Shown here: positions 23,393 through 32,798 of the stretch, in pieces
How the letters are laid out: the number at the start of each line of letters is the position of its first letter
Numbering within the stretch: the first letter of the stretch is position 1
Assembly: GCA_045538195.1 (NCBI GenBank)
Contig: JAZSRA010000054.1
Location: 1-33,054 of the forward strand
Direction: 5' to 3'
Length of the DNA stretch: 33,054 bases
DNA from: SVTX01 sp045538195
GTDB taxonomy: Bacteria; Bacillota; Clostridia; Oscillospirales; CAG-272
Program-made: the position numbers and the translations under genes
The notes under the pieces: generated by a model
Told to the model about the DNA's origin: nothing
Databases searched by the model: none
The model's input: only the letters and a program-made list of their open reading frames with translations

Positions 23393-25018
23393 ATGAAAAA
23401 GGAAATTTTCATTTTTGATTCGATCTCTTTGCCTCCAAGCACCCCGGAGAACGAGGCGTGTGATGCGGCCCGAAAAAAAATGCGAGGTGCAGGGCTTTCT
23501 TTAAACGGCTCAAGGCTCGATATATGCAAAAAAAGCGTAGACGCGCGAAAAAAGGACGATATCAAGCTGGTATATTCGGTCGCCTTGTCGGGAGCAACGC
23601 TTTCCGAAAAGGAAAGATCCAAGCTTCAAAGGCTTGGAGCGAGAGCGGTTATACAGGAAACGCTTGAATTTCAGCACGGCGGAGAAAAGATGTCGGCAAG
23701 ACCTTTGGTTGTAGGCATGGGACCTGCGGGAATGTTTTGCGCTCTTATTCTTGCCGAGCAGGGATACAGACCGATCATAATTGACCGCGGAGACAGAGTT
23801 GACGACCGTGTGGCGGCTATGGAGAGATTTTATACCTCTCACGTTCTCGATACCGAGTCAAACGTTCAGTTCGGAGCTGGGGGCGCAGGCACATTTTCGG
23901 ACGGAAAGCTTCTGACGAGAATAAACGATCCCAGATGCTCTTACGTACTTGATACACTTGTCCGTTTTGGAGCGCCTGAGGAAATAAAGATCAAGGCGAA
24001 GCCTCATATCGGCACCGACGTTTTGAGAAAAGTGGTGGATAACCTCCTTTCCGAGATCGGTCGGCTTGGCGGCGAGGTCATATACCGTTGCAGACTTGAC
24101 GATCTTCGTGAGAGAGCCGACGGAACCGTGCTTGCTCTGACGTCAAAGGGCGAATTTGTTGTGTCGGCGGTTGTTCTTGCTCTCGGTCACAGCGCCAGAG
24201 ACACATACAGAACGCTTATTACCAATCAGTTTGATATAATTGCTAAGCCGATCTCGGTCGGCGTTCGTATCGAGCATAAAAGAAGCTTTATTGAAGAAGC
24301 CTTGTACGGTCGTCTTGCGGGACATCCCAATCTCGGAGCGGCGGAGTATGCTTTGTCCGACACCAAGGGGGAGAGAGGTGTTTACACCTTTTGTATGTGT
24401 CCCGGCGGCGAGGTCATGGCGGCGGCAAGCGAATGCGGCGGCGTTGTTGTCAACGGTATGAGCCACTACGCGAGAAACGGCGAAAATTCCAATTCCGCCG
24501 TGGCGGTGTCGGTCAGAGTGGAGGATATTTCACCTGTTGACGGCAATCTTGCCCTTGGAGCCATTGAGTTTCAAAGAAAAATAGAAAGAGCCGCTTATGC
24601 GGCAGGTGGCGGCGGTTATGCCGTTCCCGTTCAGACGGTAGGTGACTTTATGAACGGTAAAAGCGGAACCGAACCTTTTGAGGTCATGCCCACCTATATG
24701 AACGGCACAAATTTCAAGAGTGCAAGCATGGACGACGTGCTTCCGAGCTTCCTCTGCTCTTCTTTGCGGTACGGACTTGCATCTTTTGATAAAAAAATAA
24801 AAGGATTTGCCTCGGACGGCGCTCTTTTGTCGGGCGCTGAAACGAGAACCTCCTCGCCATTGCGTATTTTGCGAGGCGAGAATATGATTGCCCTCGGTAA
24901 AAAAAGCATCTATCCCTGCGGCGAGGGCGCAGGATACGCAGGCGGCATTACAAGCGCCGCAGTTGACGGCATCAAGACCGCTATGGCAATAATCGAGCGG
25001 TTTTGTCCGATGGATTAA
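23393..25018 (+). CDS. FAD-dependent dehydrogenase (COG2509-type)
   Basis: This is a 541-residue flavoprotein of a widespread but poorly characterised family. An N-terminal domain of about 100 residues precedes the FAD-binding Rossmann motif GMGPAG at residues 108-113 (VVGMGPAGMFCALILAEQG). The GAGGAGTFSDGKL segment, a Cys-containing CMCPGG segment and a C-terminal GEGAGYAGGI FAD loop are all typical of this family. No transmembrane segment or signal peptide is seen. It starts 6 bases after cdaR; the nearest Shine-Dalgarno (GGAGGAG, 23371-23377) is 15 bases upstream, rather far, so expression may depend on coupling to cdaR. The substrate is unknown, and a functional link to c-di-AMP is not established. 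Confidence 0.88.
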   Translation: MKKEIFIFDSISLPPSTPENEACDAARKKMRGAGLSLNGSRLDICKKSVDARKKDDIKLVYSVALSGATLSEKERSKLQRLGARAVIQETLEFQHGGEKMSARPLVVGMGPAGMFCALILAEQGYRPIIIDRGDRVDDRVAAMERFYTSHVLDTESNVQFGAGGAGTFSDGKLLTRINDPRCSYVLDTLVRFGAPEEIKIKAKPHIGTDVLRKVVDNLLSEIGRLGGEVIYRCRLDDLRERADGTVLALTSKGEFVVSAVVLALGHSARDTYRTLITNQFDIIAKPISVGVRIEHKRSFIEEALYGRLAGHPNLGAAEYALSDTKGERGVYTFCMCPGGEVMAAASECGGVVVNGMSHYARNGENSNSAVAVSVRVEDISPVDGNLALGAIEFQRKIERAAYAAGGGGYAVPVQTVGDFMNGKSGTEPFEVMPTYMNGTNFKSASMDDVLPSFLCSSLRYGLASFDKKIKGFASDGALLSGAETRTSSPLRILRGENMIALGKKSIYPCGEGAGYAGGITSAAVDGIKTAMAIIERFCPMD

Positions 25019-25056
25019 CAAAAAAAGGGAGGAGATCCGACATAGGATCCCCTCCC
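25019..25056 (-). terminator. GC-rich hairpin with A-tract on its left (reverse-oriented terminator)
   Basis: GGGAGGAGATCC pairs with GGATCCCCTCCC (one mismatch) around GACATA. A run of A7 is on the left and no T run on the right. As an intrinsic terminator it would therefore act on minus-strand transcription, although no minus-strand gene is nearby. It may instead protect the 3' end of the upstream mRNA. Confidence 0.55.
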
Positions 25057-25123
25057 GCAAAAAGCGAGACAACAAGCATTAAATTTGAGAAAAATATTTG
25101 GTTATATAAATTTGGAGTAAACA

Positions 25124-27322
25124 ATGAGTTTTAACGAGAAGAAAAAGGTGTGGTCGCTTCGGTACACGCCGGGAAACCGTGAGGCGGATGACGTAATTGG
25201 TGCCATCGCTTATGAAAACGGTATTTCCAAGGTGTCAGCCAAGCTGATCTATAACCGAGGATATTGCACGAAGGCATCGGTAGATGCTTTCCTCGCTCCC
25301 GACGCGAGCGGATTGCACGATCCTTATCTTATGAAGGATATGGAAAAGGCTGTAAGCAGGATAAAGGAATCTCTGCACAGAGGTGACAAAATTACTGTTT
25401 ACGGCGACTATGACGTTGACGGTGTCACGTCGGTTACGTTGATATATCTTTATTTAAAGGAGCTTGGAGCGGATATCGACTATTATATCCCCTCAAGAAG
25501 TAAGGAGGGCTACGGTCTCTCCCAAATGTCACTTGACAATTTGAAGGCAAAGGGAACAAAGCTGATAATCACCGTCGATACGGGAATTACCGCCAACGCA
25601 GAGGTGGAGTATGCAAAATCTCTGGGTATTGAAATGGTCATCACTGACCACCACGAGTGCCATGAGTCGCTTCCCGATGCCTGCGCGGTAGTCAATCCTC
25701 ACCGCCCAGACTGCCCCTATCCCTTTAAGGAGCTTGCGGGCGTTGGTGTGGTCTTCAAGCTTGTATGCGCCTTTGAGGCGATGAGATGCGGAGAGGAAAA
25801 TAAGAGCGAGAGCATCGAGAGAGTGTTCCGAAAGTACGCGGACCTTGCGGCTATCGGAACCGTTGCAGACGTTATGCCTCTTATCGACGAAAACAGAATA
25901 ATTGTGAGAGAGGGACTGGCGGCGCTTAGTGAGACCGAGCGAGAGGGGCTGGCGGCGCTTATTGAGGCGACAAGCAATCCTCAAACCGAGATCAAGGCGT
26001 CGGGTGAACATTTGCCTCCCAAAAAGAGAAAGATAAACGCAGGCTTTATAGGCTTTGCATTAGCTCCCAGAATTAACGCGGCAGGCAGAATAAGCACGGC
26101 GGAGAAGGCGGTGGAGCTTCTGCTTTCGGATGATCCCGAGGACGCGGCGGAGATGGCAAGAGAACTGTGCGAAATAAATACTCGCAGACAAAAAGAGGAG
26201 AACGCTATCGCCGAGGCTGCATATAAAATTATCGAGGAGACTCACGATTTTGAAAACGATCGTGTTATCGTTCTTGACGACGACGGCTGGCAGCAGGGAA
26301 TTATTGGTATAGTTTCATCGAGAATTACCGAAAAATATGGTCTGCCCTCTATTCTGATCTCCTTTGAGGGCGCGACCCACGGATATCCAAGCTTTGACGA
26401 TCTTGGAAAGGGTTCGGGACGAAGCATCAAGGGAATGAATCTTGTTGATGCCCTTGACTATTGCAAGGATCTTCTGGTTCGCTTCGGCGGTCACGAGCTG
26501 GCTGCGGGGCTTACGGTTATGCGTTGCAATATTGATGAATTTCGTAAGAGGATCAACGATTACGCGAGAGAAAACCTTACCGAGGATCTGTCTTGCGTCA
26601 GATACGTGGCAGACTGTGAGCTTGAGGCCGATGAGATCGATATGTCTCTCGCCAACGAGCTTTGCATAATGGAACCTTTCGGGGTTGCGAATCCCGCACC
26701 CGTATTCTTGGTTCGCGGACTTCGCGTGAGCAAGATAATTTCTATGGGAGCAGGCAAGCATACCAAGCTTCTTCTCACTTCAGGCGAGCTTAATTTCCAA
26801 GCGGTCTGCTTCGGAATGAGCGCCGCGTCTCTTGAAATATTTCCCGGAGAGCTTATTGACCTTATGTGTCAGATCAGCATTAACGAGTTCAGGGGACAGA
26901 GAAGCGTTCAGCTTGTGGTTCAGGATATCAGACTCTCGGAGGATATAGCGTCAGCTTACGGCAACGAGGTCAAAAGATACGCTCAGGTGCTGGGCGGAGC
27001 GAGCTTTTCTTCTGACGAGGACATTCTTCCCACCAGAGCCGATATTGCGGAAATATACAAGATACTTCGCAGGGAGAACATGAAGGGTCATACCGACTTC
27101 AGCTACAGGGCGTTCCGTTCAAGCGTCGCGGAGGCCAGCCGCAGAGATATGAGCTTTGCAAAGATACGCTTTGCGCTTAACATACTTAACGATATACGCG
27201 TATGCCGCATTGACGAGGACAGAGACGATTACTTCTCGGTCGAGGTCAACAGAAACGCGGCAAAGACTAACATAGAGCTGTCAGAAACCTATCGCCGCCT
27301 TTGCGCACAGTGCGAAAATTGA
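25124..27322 (+). CDS. recJ: Single-stranded-DNA-specific exonuclease RecJ
   Basis: RecJ degrades single-stranded DNA 5' to 3' in recombination and mismatch/base-excision repair. It is a DHH-family phosphoesterase with two metal ions. Motif I GDYDVDG is at residues 94-100, DTGI at 152-155, the DHH triad at 175-177 and a DHHA1-type GGHELAAG loop at about residue 455. An OB-like segment follows, and the C-terminal extension beyond the catalytic core is typical of Bacillota RecJ (732 residues here). TTGGAG 8-9 bases before the ATG supports the start. relA follows closely; recJ-relA-dtd-hemZ is a recurring clostridial order, but the apt gene often found between recJ and relA is absent. Confidence 0.96.
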   Translation: MSFNEKKKVWSLRYTPGNREADDVIGAIAYENGISKVSAKLIYNRGYCTKASVDAFLAPDASGLHDPYLMKDMEKAVSRIKESLHRGDKITVYGDYDVDGVTSVTLIYLYLKELGADIDYYIPSRSKEGYGLSQMSLDNLKAKGTKLIITVDTGITANAEVEYAKSLGIEMVITDHHECHESLPDACAVVNPHRPDCPYPFKELAGVGVVFKLVCAFEAMRCGEENKSESIERVFRKYADLAAIGTVADVMPLIDENRIIVREGLAALSETEREGLAALIEATSNPQTEIKASGEHLPPKKRKINAGFIGFALAPRINAAGRISTAEKAVELLLSDDPEDAAEMARELCEINTRRQKEENAIAEAAYKIIEETHDFENDRVIVLDDDGWQQGIIGIVSSRITEKYGLPSILISFEGATHGYPSFDDLGKGSGRSIKGMNLVDALDYCKDLLVRFGGHELAAGLTVMRCNIDEFRKRINDYARENLTEDLSCVRYVADCELEADEIDMSLANELCIMEPFGVANPAPVFLVRGLRVSKIISMGAGKHTKLLLTSGELNFQAVCFGMSAASLEIFPGELIDLMCQISINEFRGQRSVQLVVQDIRLSEDIASAYGNEVKRYAQVLGGASFSSDEDILPTRADIAEIYKILRRENMKGHTDFSYRAFRSSVAEASRRDMSFAKIRFALNILNDIRVCRIDEDRDDYFSVEVNRNAAKTNIELSETYRRLCAQCEN

Positions 27323-27339
27323 CAGACATCTGATTTTTT

Positions 27340-29625
27340 ATGGGACTCCTTTGCAACAGTGAGGGAGACACGGGTTTTTATTTTATGGACAACAACACCA
27401 ATATTGGGGTAAATCACGGAGATTTTACCTCAAAAAGACTTATTGAGCTTTTAAAGATCACTGGTAAGAAATACGATCTTGAAAAAATACAACGGGCGTA
27501 CGACTATGCGGCGGAACTTCATTCGGGTCAATTCCGCGCAAGCGGCGAGCCGTACATCTCGCACCCTTTGGCAGTTGCCGAGATAGTTGCGGGACTTGAG
27601 CTTGACACCGATTCTATCTGCGCGGCACTTCTGCACGACACGGTAGAGGATTGCTCGGACAAGACCGACCTCAAGGAGATACAAAAGCTTTTCGGCTCTG
27701 ACGTAGCGTTGCTTGTTGACGGTCTTACCAAGCTTGTCTCTCTGGAGATAGAGGACAAGGAGGAGCAGCATATAGAGAATCTTCGTAAGATGCTGCTTGC
27801 TATGGCGAAGGACGTTCGCGTTATTTTCATCAAGCTCTGCGACAGACTTCATAATATGCGTACTCTTGACGCAAAGGCAGAGCATAAGAGACGCCTTACG
27901 GCACTTGAAACGATGCACGTTTACGCGCCTCTCGCCCACCGTCTCGGTATGCAGAGGATCAAGCAGGAGCTTGAAAATCTTGGTCTCCAGCACCTTGACC
28001 CCATTGGCTACAACGAGGTCAGAGGTGACATCGAGAGCAAGTACGGCAAGAGTCTTAATCTTATTGAGCAGATAAGATCGGTCATCTCGGAAAAGCTGAC
28101 CGAGAACGATATAAAATTCTATCTTGAAGGTCGAATAAAGACGGTTTACAGCGTTTACAAAAAGATGTATAACCAGAACAAGAGCTTTGACGAAATATAC
28201 GATTTCTACGCTCTCAGAGTTATCGTTGAGACTGAGCTTGAGTGTTACAGCGTGCTGGGTATCATTCACGAGATGTTCAACTCTATCCCGGGACGCTTCA
28301 AGGACTACATCTCCACGCCCAAGCCCAATATGTACCGCTCGCTTCACACCACGGTCATCGGACGCGAGGGAATACCCTTTGAGGTACAGATAAGAACGAG
28401 AGAGATGCACCATATCGCGGAATACGGTATCGCGGCGCATTGGAAATACAAGTCGGGCGCCACCTCCAAGGAGGATATGGATAAGAAGCTGGAGTGGATC
28501 TCCCGCCTTATTGAGACCGAGGACGGCACGCGCGACCCTGAGGAGTTTATGCAGGCTCTCAAGACCGACATCTTCCACGACGAGGTGTTTGCTTTCACGC
28601 CCAAGGGAGACATCATTCCTCTGCCTCAGGGAGCTACGGTCATAGACTTTGCTTACGCTATTCACTCTGCGGTGGGTAATAAGATGATCGGCGCGAAGAT
28701 CAACGGTATGATAGTACCTATTGACCGCACCGTACAGAACGGCGAGATAGTCGAGGTCATTACCTCGTCAAGCACCAAGGGTCCCAGCCGCGACTGGCTC
28801 AGTATCGTCAAGACCAGCGAGGCGAGATCGAAGATCAGACAATGGTTTAAGAAGGAGTCGAGAGGAGAAAATATTTCTCTCGGTCGTTCTATCGTTGACG
28901 GAGAATTCAAGAAGTACAATATTAAGATCGCGGAGCAGCAGAGACTTGAGATGGTCTCGGCGGTGGCGCAGAGAATAGGCTTTGCCAGCGCAGACGACCT
29001 TTACAACGCTATCGGCTATGGCGGTTTGCCTCTTAATAAGTTGGCGAACAAGCTCCGTGACGAGATTGGCAAGATAACTGTTCAGGAGACCGAGCCTGCT
29101 CCCGTTACCGACGAGTCGCTTATTCAGAAGGCTCAAAGACCTAAGCACCTTAAAAGCAACGGAGGTATCGTTGTGGACGGCGAGCATGGCTGTATGGTCA
29201 AGTTTGCAAAGTGCTGCAACCCTCTGCCCGGCGACGAGGTCATCGGATTCGTTACCAAGGGATACGGTATATCTATTCACAAAAAGGATTGCCCCAATGT
29301 GCTGGAGGGCATGAAGAACGAAGAAAACAAGCATCGTTGGAAGGAAGCCCATTGGGAAGAGAGCGAGCAGGGAAGTCCCAAAAACGTTTATGAGGCACTC
29401 CTTCAGCTCTTTACCGAGGACAGAGTGGGTATGCTTGCTGACGTTGCGGTGGCTCTTGCCGATATGAAGGTGTCTATCCTTCACGTAAATTCCCAGAAGC
29501 GAGCTAACGGCAGAGGTATTATCAGCTTGAAGATAAGCTGCAAAAATATCGAACACTACAACTCTATCGTTGCTCGTCTGAAAACTCTTGACGGAGTAGA
29601 GAGCGTCGCCCGCGGATTTTCGTGA
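27340..29625 (+). CDS. relA: Bifunctional (p)ppGpp synthetase/hydrolase RelA/SpoT
   Basis: This is the long RSH enzyme of the stringent response; it makes (p)ppGpp from ATP and GTP/GDP on amino acid starvation and can hydrolyse it. Domain order: HD hydrolase (HSGQFR ... ISHPLAVAE, HD at 99-100 in LLHDTVED), synthetase (about 260-380, GRIKTVYSVYKKM ... YRSLHTTV), TGS (about 420-480, AFTPKGDIIPLPQGAT), a CCNPLPGDEV conserved Cys segment and a C-terminal ACT domain (about 690-761). An intact HD motif suggests that hydrolase activity is kept. The start is uncertain: the ATGs at 27340 and 27385 are both in frame and neither has a well-placed Shine-Dalgarno; the family N-terminus would fit 27385 (746 residues). 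Confidence 0.95.
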   Translation: MGLLCNSEGDTGFYFMDNNTNIGVNHGDFTSKRLIELLKITGKKYDLEKIQRAYDYAAELHSGQFRASGEPYISHPLAVAEIVAGLELDTDSICAALLHDTVEDCSDKTDLKEIQKLFGSDVALLVDGLTKLVSLEIEDKEEQHIENLRKMLLAMAKDVRVIFIKLCDRLHNMRTLDAKAEHKRRLTALETMHVYAPLAHRLGMQRIKQELENLGLQHLDPIGYNEVRGDIESKYGKSLNLIEQIRSVISEKLTENDIKFYLEGRIKTVYSVYKKMYNQNKSFDEIYDFYALRVIVETELECYSVLGIIHEMFNSIPGRFKDYISTPKPNMYRSLHTTVIGREGIPFEVQIRTREMHHIAEYGIAAHWKYKSGATSKEDMDKKLEWISRLIETEDGTRDPEEFMQALKTDIFHDEVFAFTPKGDIIPLPQGATVIDFAYAIHSAVGNKMIGAKINGMIVPIDRTVQNGEIVEVITSSSTKGPSRDWLSIVKTSEARSKIRQWFKKESRGENISLGRSIVDGEFKKYNIKIAEQQRLEMVSAVAQRIGFASADDLYNAIGYGGLPLNKLANKLRDEIGKITVQETEPAPVTDESLIQKAQRPKHLKSNGGIVVDGEHGCMVKFAKCCNPLPGDEVIGFVTKGYGISIHKKDCPNVLEGMKNEENKHRWKEAHWEESEQGSPKNVYEALLQLFTEDRVGMLADVAVALADMKVSILHVNSQKRANGRGIISLKISCKNIEHYNSIVARLKTLDGVESVARGFS

Positions 29626-29643
29626 GGATGCGAGGAGGCGTTT

Positions 29644-29790
29644 TGTGGAACCTTTTTGAAAAAAGGTTCCACACCTCCAAAAACTTCCCAAAAGAAAAAT
29701 TTGATTTACAGACGTTTCGGGTTTGAAAACGGCGTGTATTTAAAACGAAGCTTTATGGCTATCGTGATGCAAGTCTGTTCAAAACCGTAT
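29644..29790. repeat. Family-2 repeat R3 between relA and dtd
   Basis: The spacer opens with a 13-bp hairpin, TGTGGAACCTTTT/AAAAGGTTCCACA (29644-29673), that could terminate transcription. It is followed by a block shared with the uvrB-uvrA spacer: GGGTTTGAAAA (29719-29729), an AT-rich stretch and the identical 14-mer TTATGGCTATCGTG (29753-29766). No ORF is credible. It splits relA and dtd, which are usually adjacent. Confidence 0.7.
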
Positions 29791-29830
29791 AGGAGGAGCT
29801 TGCTTCTCTCAAAAAAATAAGGAACAAAAA

Positions 29831-30292
29831 ATGAAAGCAGTATTACAGAGAGTAAAAAATGCGAACGTTAAGGTTGACGGCGAGGTCGTCGGCGAGTGCG
29901 GCGAGGGTTTGATGATACTTCTCGGCGTGGCACAGGGAGATAGCGAGGAGGACGCAAAACTTCTTGCTGCGAAAATATGCAATCTCCGAATATTTACCGA
30001 CGAAAATGACAAGATGAATATGTCGGTCAAGGATATTGACGGCGAGGCACTGGTTATTTCACAGTTTACTCTTATGGCGAATTATAAAAAGGGCAACCGC
30101 CCCGACTATTTGGAGTCTGCTCCACCCGCTGAGGCAAACAGACTTTACGAATACTACAAGGAACTTATGGCGGATGAGCTTCGTCACGTAGGATGCGGAG
30201 TTTTCGGCGCGCATATGGAGGTCTCGCTCGTTAATAACGGGCCTGTTACAATAGTTATGGATAGCGAAGTCTTGAAAAAGAAAAAAGTATAA
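29831..30292 (+). CDS. dtd: D-aminoacyl-tRNA deacylase
   Basis: Dtd hydrolyses D-amino acids (and glycine mischarged on tRNA-Ala) from tRNA, which keeps translation stereospecific. It has 153 residues, the standard length of this dimeric enzyme. The two family signatures are present: SQFTL at residues 77-81, and the Gly-cisPro motif in NNGPVT (135-140) that forms the chiral-proofreading pocket. The N-terminus MKAVLQRVKNANVKVDG is typical. AAGGAA 8 bases before the ATG fixes the start. hemZ follows 19 bases downstream, and both are probably cotranscribed. Confidence 0.97.
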   Translation: MKAVLQRVKNANVKVDGEVVGECGEGLMILLGVAQGDSEEDAKLLAAKICNLRIFTDENDKMNMSVKDIDGEALVISQFTLMANYKKGNRPDYLESAPPAEANRLYEYYKELMADELRHVGCGVFGAHMEVSLVNNGPVTIVMDSEVLKKKKV

Positions 30293-30311
30293 TTAAGAGA
30301 AGGACGAAAAA

Positions 30312-31811
30312 ATGAAATTAAACATAAGCGGCAATATAAATTCCTATTATGTTCAGACCCTTTGTATGATATTTTTCCCCGGCGAAAAGTTCTCGGACAC
30401 TGCCGAGACCGATCCCGATGTAGCCACTCCCGAGCTGTCGTTGGCTCTTGAGGAAAACGAGAGCGGCGTGGTTGTAAGGGCAGAGCTTAGTCTTGAGGAA
30501 AAATACGCTACCTGCGAAAAAATCTATCCTGCCCGTGATGACGTTACCTACGACAGACTAAAAAAGATCGCCGTTGGCGATGCGGTCCTGTCGGTATGCG
30601 GAGAGATCATCGGATACAGACCCTCTTGGGGAATGCTGGTAGGTGTTCGTCCTTCTAAGGTAGCGACGGAGCTGTTTTCCACGGGTATGTCAAAGACAAA
30701 AGTGAAAAAGACCTTGGCGAGCGACTATTTTGTCATACCCAAAAAGGCGGCGCTTGCCACCGAGGTGGCGCTCAACGAGGCGGAATTTGTGACGAGGGCA
30801 GACCCAAAGGATTGCAGTGTGTATATTTCGATCCCATTCTGTCCTACGAGATGCGCATATTGCTCCTTTGTGTCATATACTTCTAAAAAGCTGCTCTCTA
30901 CCATTCCCGACTATCTTGTCGCGCTTGGAGCGGAGGTCAAAAAGAATTTTGATCTTATCAAGGAGCTTGGACTTCGTGTCAGAACGATATACATAGGCGG
31001 CGGAACACCCACTATTCTTGACGAGGGTCAGCTTGAATGGCTTCTTTCGACCGTTGAGGAGAATATTGACGTCTCCACAGTGGAAGAATATACTCTTGAA
31101 GCGGGCAGACCCGATACTATAACCGAGGGCAAGATGCGAGTTGCGGTTGCCCACGGAGTGAATCGCATAAGCGTAAATCCACAAACGCTTAACGACGACG
31201 TGCTTCGCATTATCGGACGCTCCCATAATGCAGAGGATTTTCTCAGAGCCTTTGATATAGCGAGAAATTCGGGAATACCGATCATAAATACAGACGTTAT
31301 TGCGGGACTTCCCGGTGATAATTTCGCAAGCTTTTCAAGCTCCTACGACCGCATAATCGCCCTCAGGCCTGAGAACGTCACCGTTCATACGTTCAGCGTA
31401 AAGAAGGCGAGTGACGCGCTGAAAAATTTCAGTCATATTTACTCGGTACGAGGGGGAGACGTCGGAAAGTGCGTTGACTATTCCCAGATAAAGGCCCAGC
31501 ACGAGGGCTATCAGCCATATTATATGTACCGTCAGAAGAACACGGTGGGTAACTATGAGAACGTGGGTTTCTGTCTTGACGGCAAAAAAGGTCTTTACAA
31601 CATATACATGATGGAGGAGATACATTCGATATTCGCGGCGGGAGCGGGAGCGGTGTCGAAGTTCGTTGATTTTGCTCCCAAAAACGGTGAAAAACGCACT
31701 ATTGAAAGATTTTTCAATCAAAAATATCCCTACGAGTATCTTTCCGAGGACAAGACCGACGAAAAGATCAACGCGGCTCGCGAATTTTATATAAAGCACG
31801 GTCTTGTGTGA
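30312..31811 (+). CDS. hemZ: HemZ-like radical SAM coproporphyrinogen dehydrogenase family protein
   Basis: This radical SAM protein belongs to the HemN/HemZ/HemW family. It has 499 residues, matching HemZ of Bacillota, with a ~165-residue N-terminal region absent from HemN. The 4Fe-4S cluster ligands are Cys177, Cys181 and Cys184 in FCPTRCAYCSF. The SAM-binding GGGTPT motif is at 229-234, and the conserved NPQTL and ADVIAGLPGD-type strands (TDVIAGLPGD) follow. The assigned activity, oxygen-independent oxidation of coproporphyrinogen III, is uncertain for HemZ, and no other haem gene is present here. GAAGGAC 7 bases before the ATG supports the start. The relA-dtd-hemZ order is common in Clostridia; the MBL-fold gene often found before hemZ is missing. 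Confidence 0.92.
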   Translation: MKLNISGNINSYYVQTLCMIFFPGEKFSDTAETDPDVATPELSLALEENESGVVVRAELSLEEKYATCEKIYPARDDVTYDRLKKIAVGDAVLSVCGEIIGYRPSWGMLVGVRPSKVATELFSTGMSKTKVKKTLASDYFVIPKKAALATEVALNEAEFVTRADPKDCSVYISIPFCPTRCAYCSFVSYTSKKLLSTIPDYLVALGAEVKKNFDLIKELGLRVRTIYIGGGTPTILDEGQLEWLLSTVEENIDVSTVEEYTLEAGRPDTITEGKMRVAVAHGVNRISVNPQTLNDDVLRIIGRSHNAEDFLRAFDIARNSGIPIINTDVIAGLPGDNFASFSSSYDRIIALRPENVTVHTFSVKKASDALKNFSHIYSVRGGDVGKCVDYSQIKAQHEGYQPYYMYRQKNTVGNYENVGFCLDGKKGLYNIYMMEEIHSIFAAGAGAVSKFVDFAPKNGEKRTIERFFNQKYPYEYLSEDKTDEKINAAREFYIKHGLV

Positions 31812-31874
31812 TCTTGCAGGGCTTTGGGGTTATTCTTGGGACGTTTTTCAGAAATATGTGAAGGAGGTACGCCT

Positions 31875-32798
31875 ATGAATAATAACCTAAACTGCCATGC
31901 GCGCTTTTATAAGCAAGGATTTGCAAAAATAAACAGTGATTATATTAAAAAATGCGACGAGGAGTTCGACGCTTTGCTGGAAAGCTCGGTCACAAGACTT
32001 TGCGACGGAGCGGAGAGCAGGGTGCTGGGGCTGACGGGGCCTACCTGCTCGGGCAAGACCACGGCGGCGAAAAAGCTGTTGCACCATCTTGGCGACGAGC
32101 ATAAACGTGTTATTACGGTCTCCCTTGATGATTTTTTCAAGGATTGTTTTTCACGAAAGCAGCTTGCGGACGCAAAGGTGGAGGAGCTTGATTTTGATTC
32201 TCCCGAAACTCTTGACGCAGAGCTTCTCGGCAGCTTCGTTGACGAAATATTTTCAAAGGGTGTGTCAAAAAAGCCGATCTTTGATTTCATTACGGGAACG
32301 AGAGCGAAGTGGGAGGATGTGGTCTGCGACGAGGATGACGTACTGCTTTTTGAGGGGATACAAGTGCTTTATCCCTCGGTGCTTTCGGTTATCGAAAGTC
32401 ACGGAGGAAAGGTGCTTTGCGTTCGTCCCGAAAGTGGGATCGAGATAGGCGGCAAGAGATTTGAGCCTGACTTTATCCGTCTTTGCCGACGTCTTGTGCG
32501 CGACTCCAATTTTCGTGGAGCGTCGCCCGATTTTACACTTTCGCTCTGGGATAGCGTGAGACGGAACGAGGAGTCTAATATCTTTCCGTACATGGATAGA
32601 TGTGACGTTAGAATAGACACTACTTTGTCTTATGAGCTTAACGTGCTTGCCCCATATATCCGCAGAATTTTGCCCGATATAGCGTGGGGAAGCAAGCATC
32701 ATAAGCAGAGCCTTGAGATCCTTGGACTTCTTGAGGACGTTGTGGGGATCGAGAGCTTCGTTATTTCTCCCGATTCGCTTTATAAGGAGTTTGTTTGA
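31875..32798 (+). CDS. Uridine kinase-like nucleoside kinase
   Basis: This is a P-loop kinase of the uridine kinase/phosphoribulokinase family, probably phosphorylating a nucleoside in pyrimidine salvage. It has 307 residues. Walker A is GPTCSGKT at residues 55-62 within LGLTGPTCSGKTTAAKKL. SLDDFF follows (the DDFY-type nucleoside-binding box), and further on come FDFITG and LLFEGIQVLYP (Walker B/EG-loop region). Arg-rich RLCRRLVRDSNFRG resembles the kinase lid. The N-terminal ~45 residues are not part of the kinase fold; the TGS domain of the longer clostridial nucleoside kinases is absent. I start at the ATG at 31875 because AAGGAGG (31861-31867) precedes it; the in-frame start at 31824 lacks this. 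A family-1 repeat follows immediately after the stop. Confidence 0.87.
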   Translation: MNNNLNCHARFYKQGFAKINSDYIKKCDEEFDALLESSVTRLCDGAESRVLGLTGPTCSGKTTAAKKLLHHLGDEHKRVITVSLDDFFKDCFSRKQLADAKVEELDFDSPETLDAELLGSFVDEIFSKGVSKKPIFDFITGTRAKWEDVVCDEDDVLLFEGIQVLYPSVLSVIESHGGKVLCVRPESGIEIGGKRFEPDFIRLCRRLVRDSNFRGASPDFTLSLWDSVRRNEESNIFPYMDRCDVRIDTTLSYELNVLAPYIRRILPDIAWGSKHHKQSLEILGLLEDVVGIESFVISPDSLYKEFV

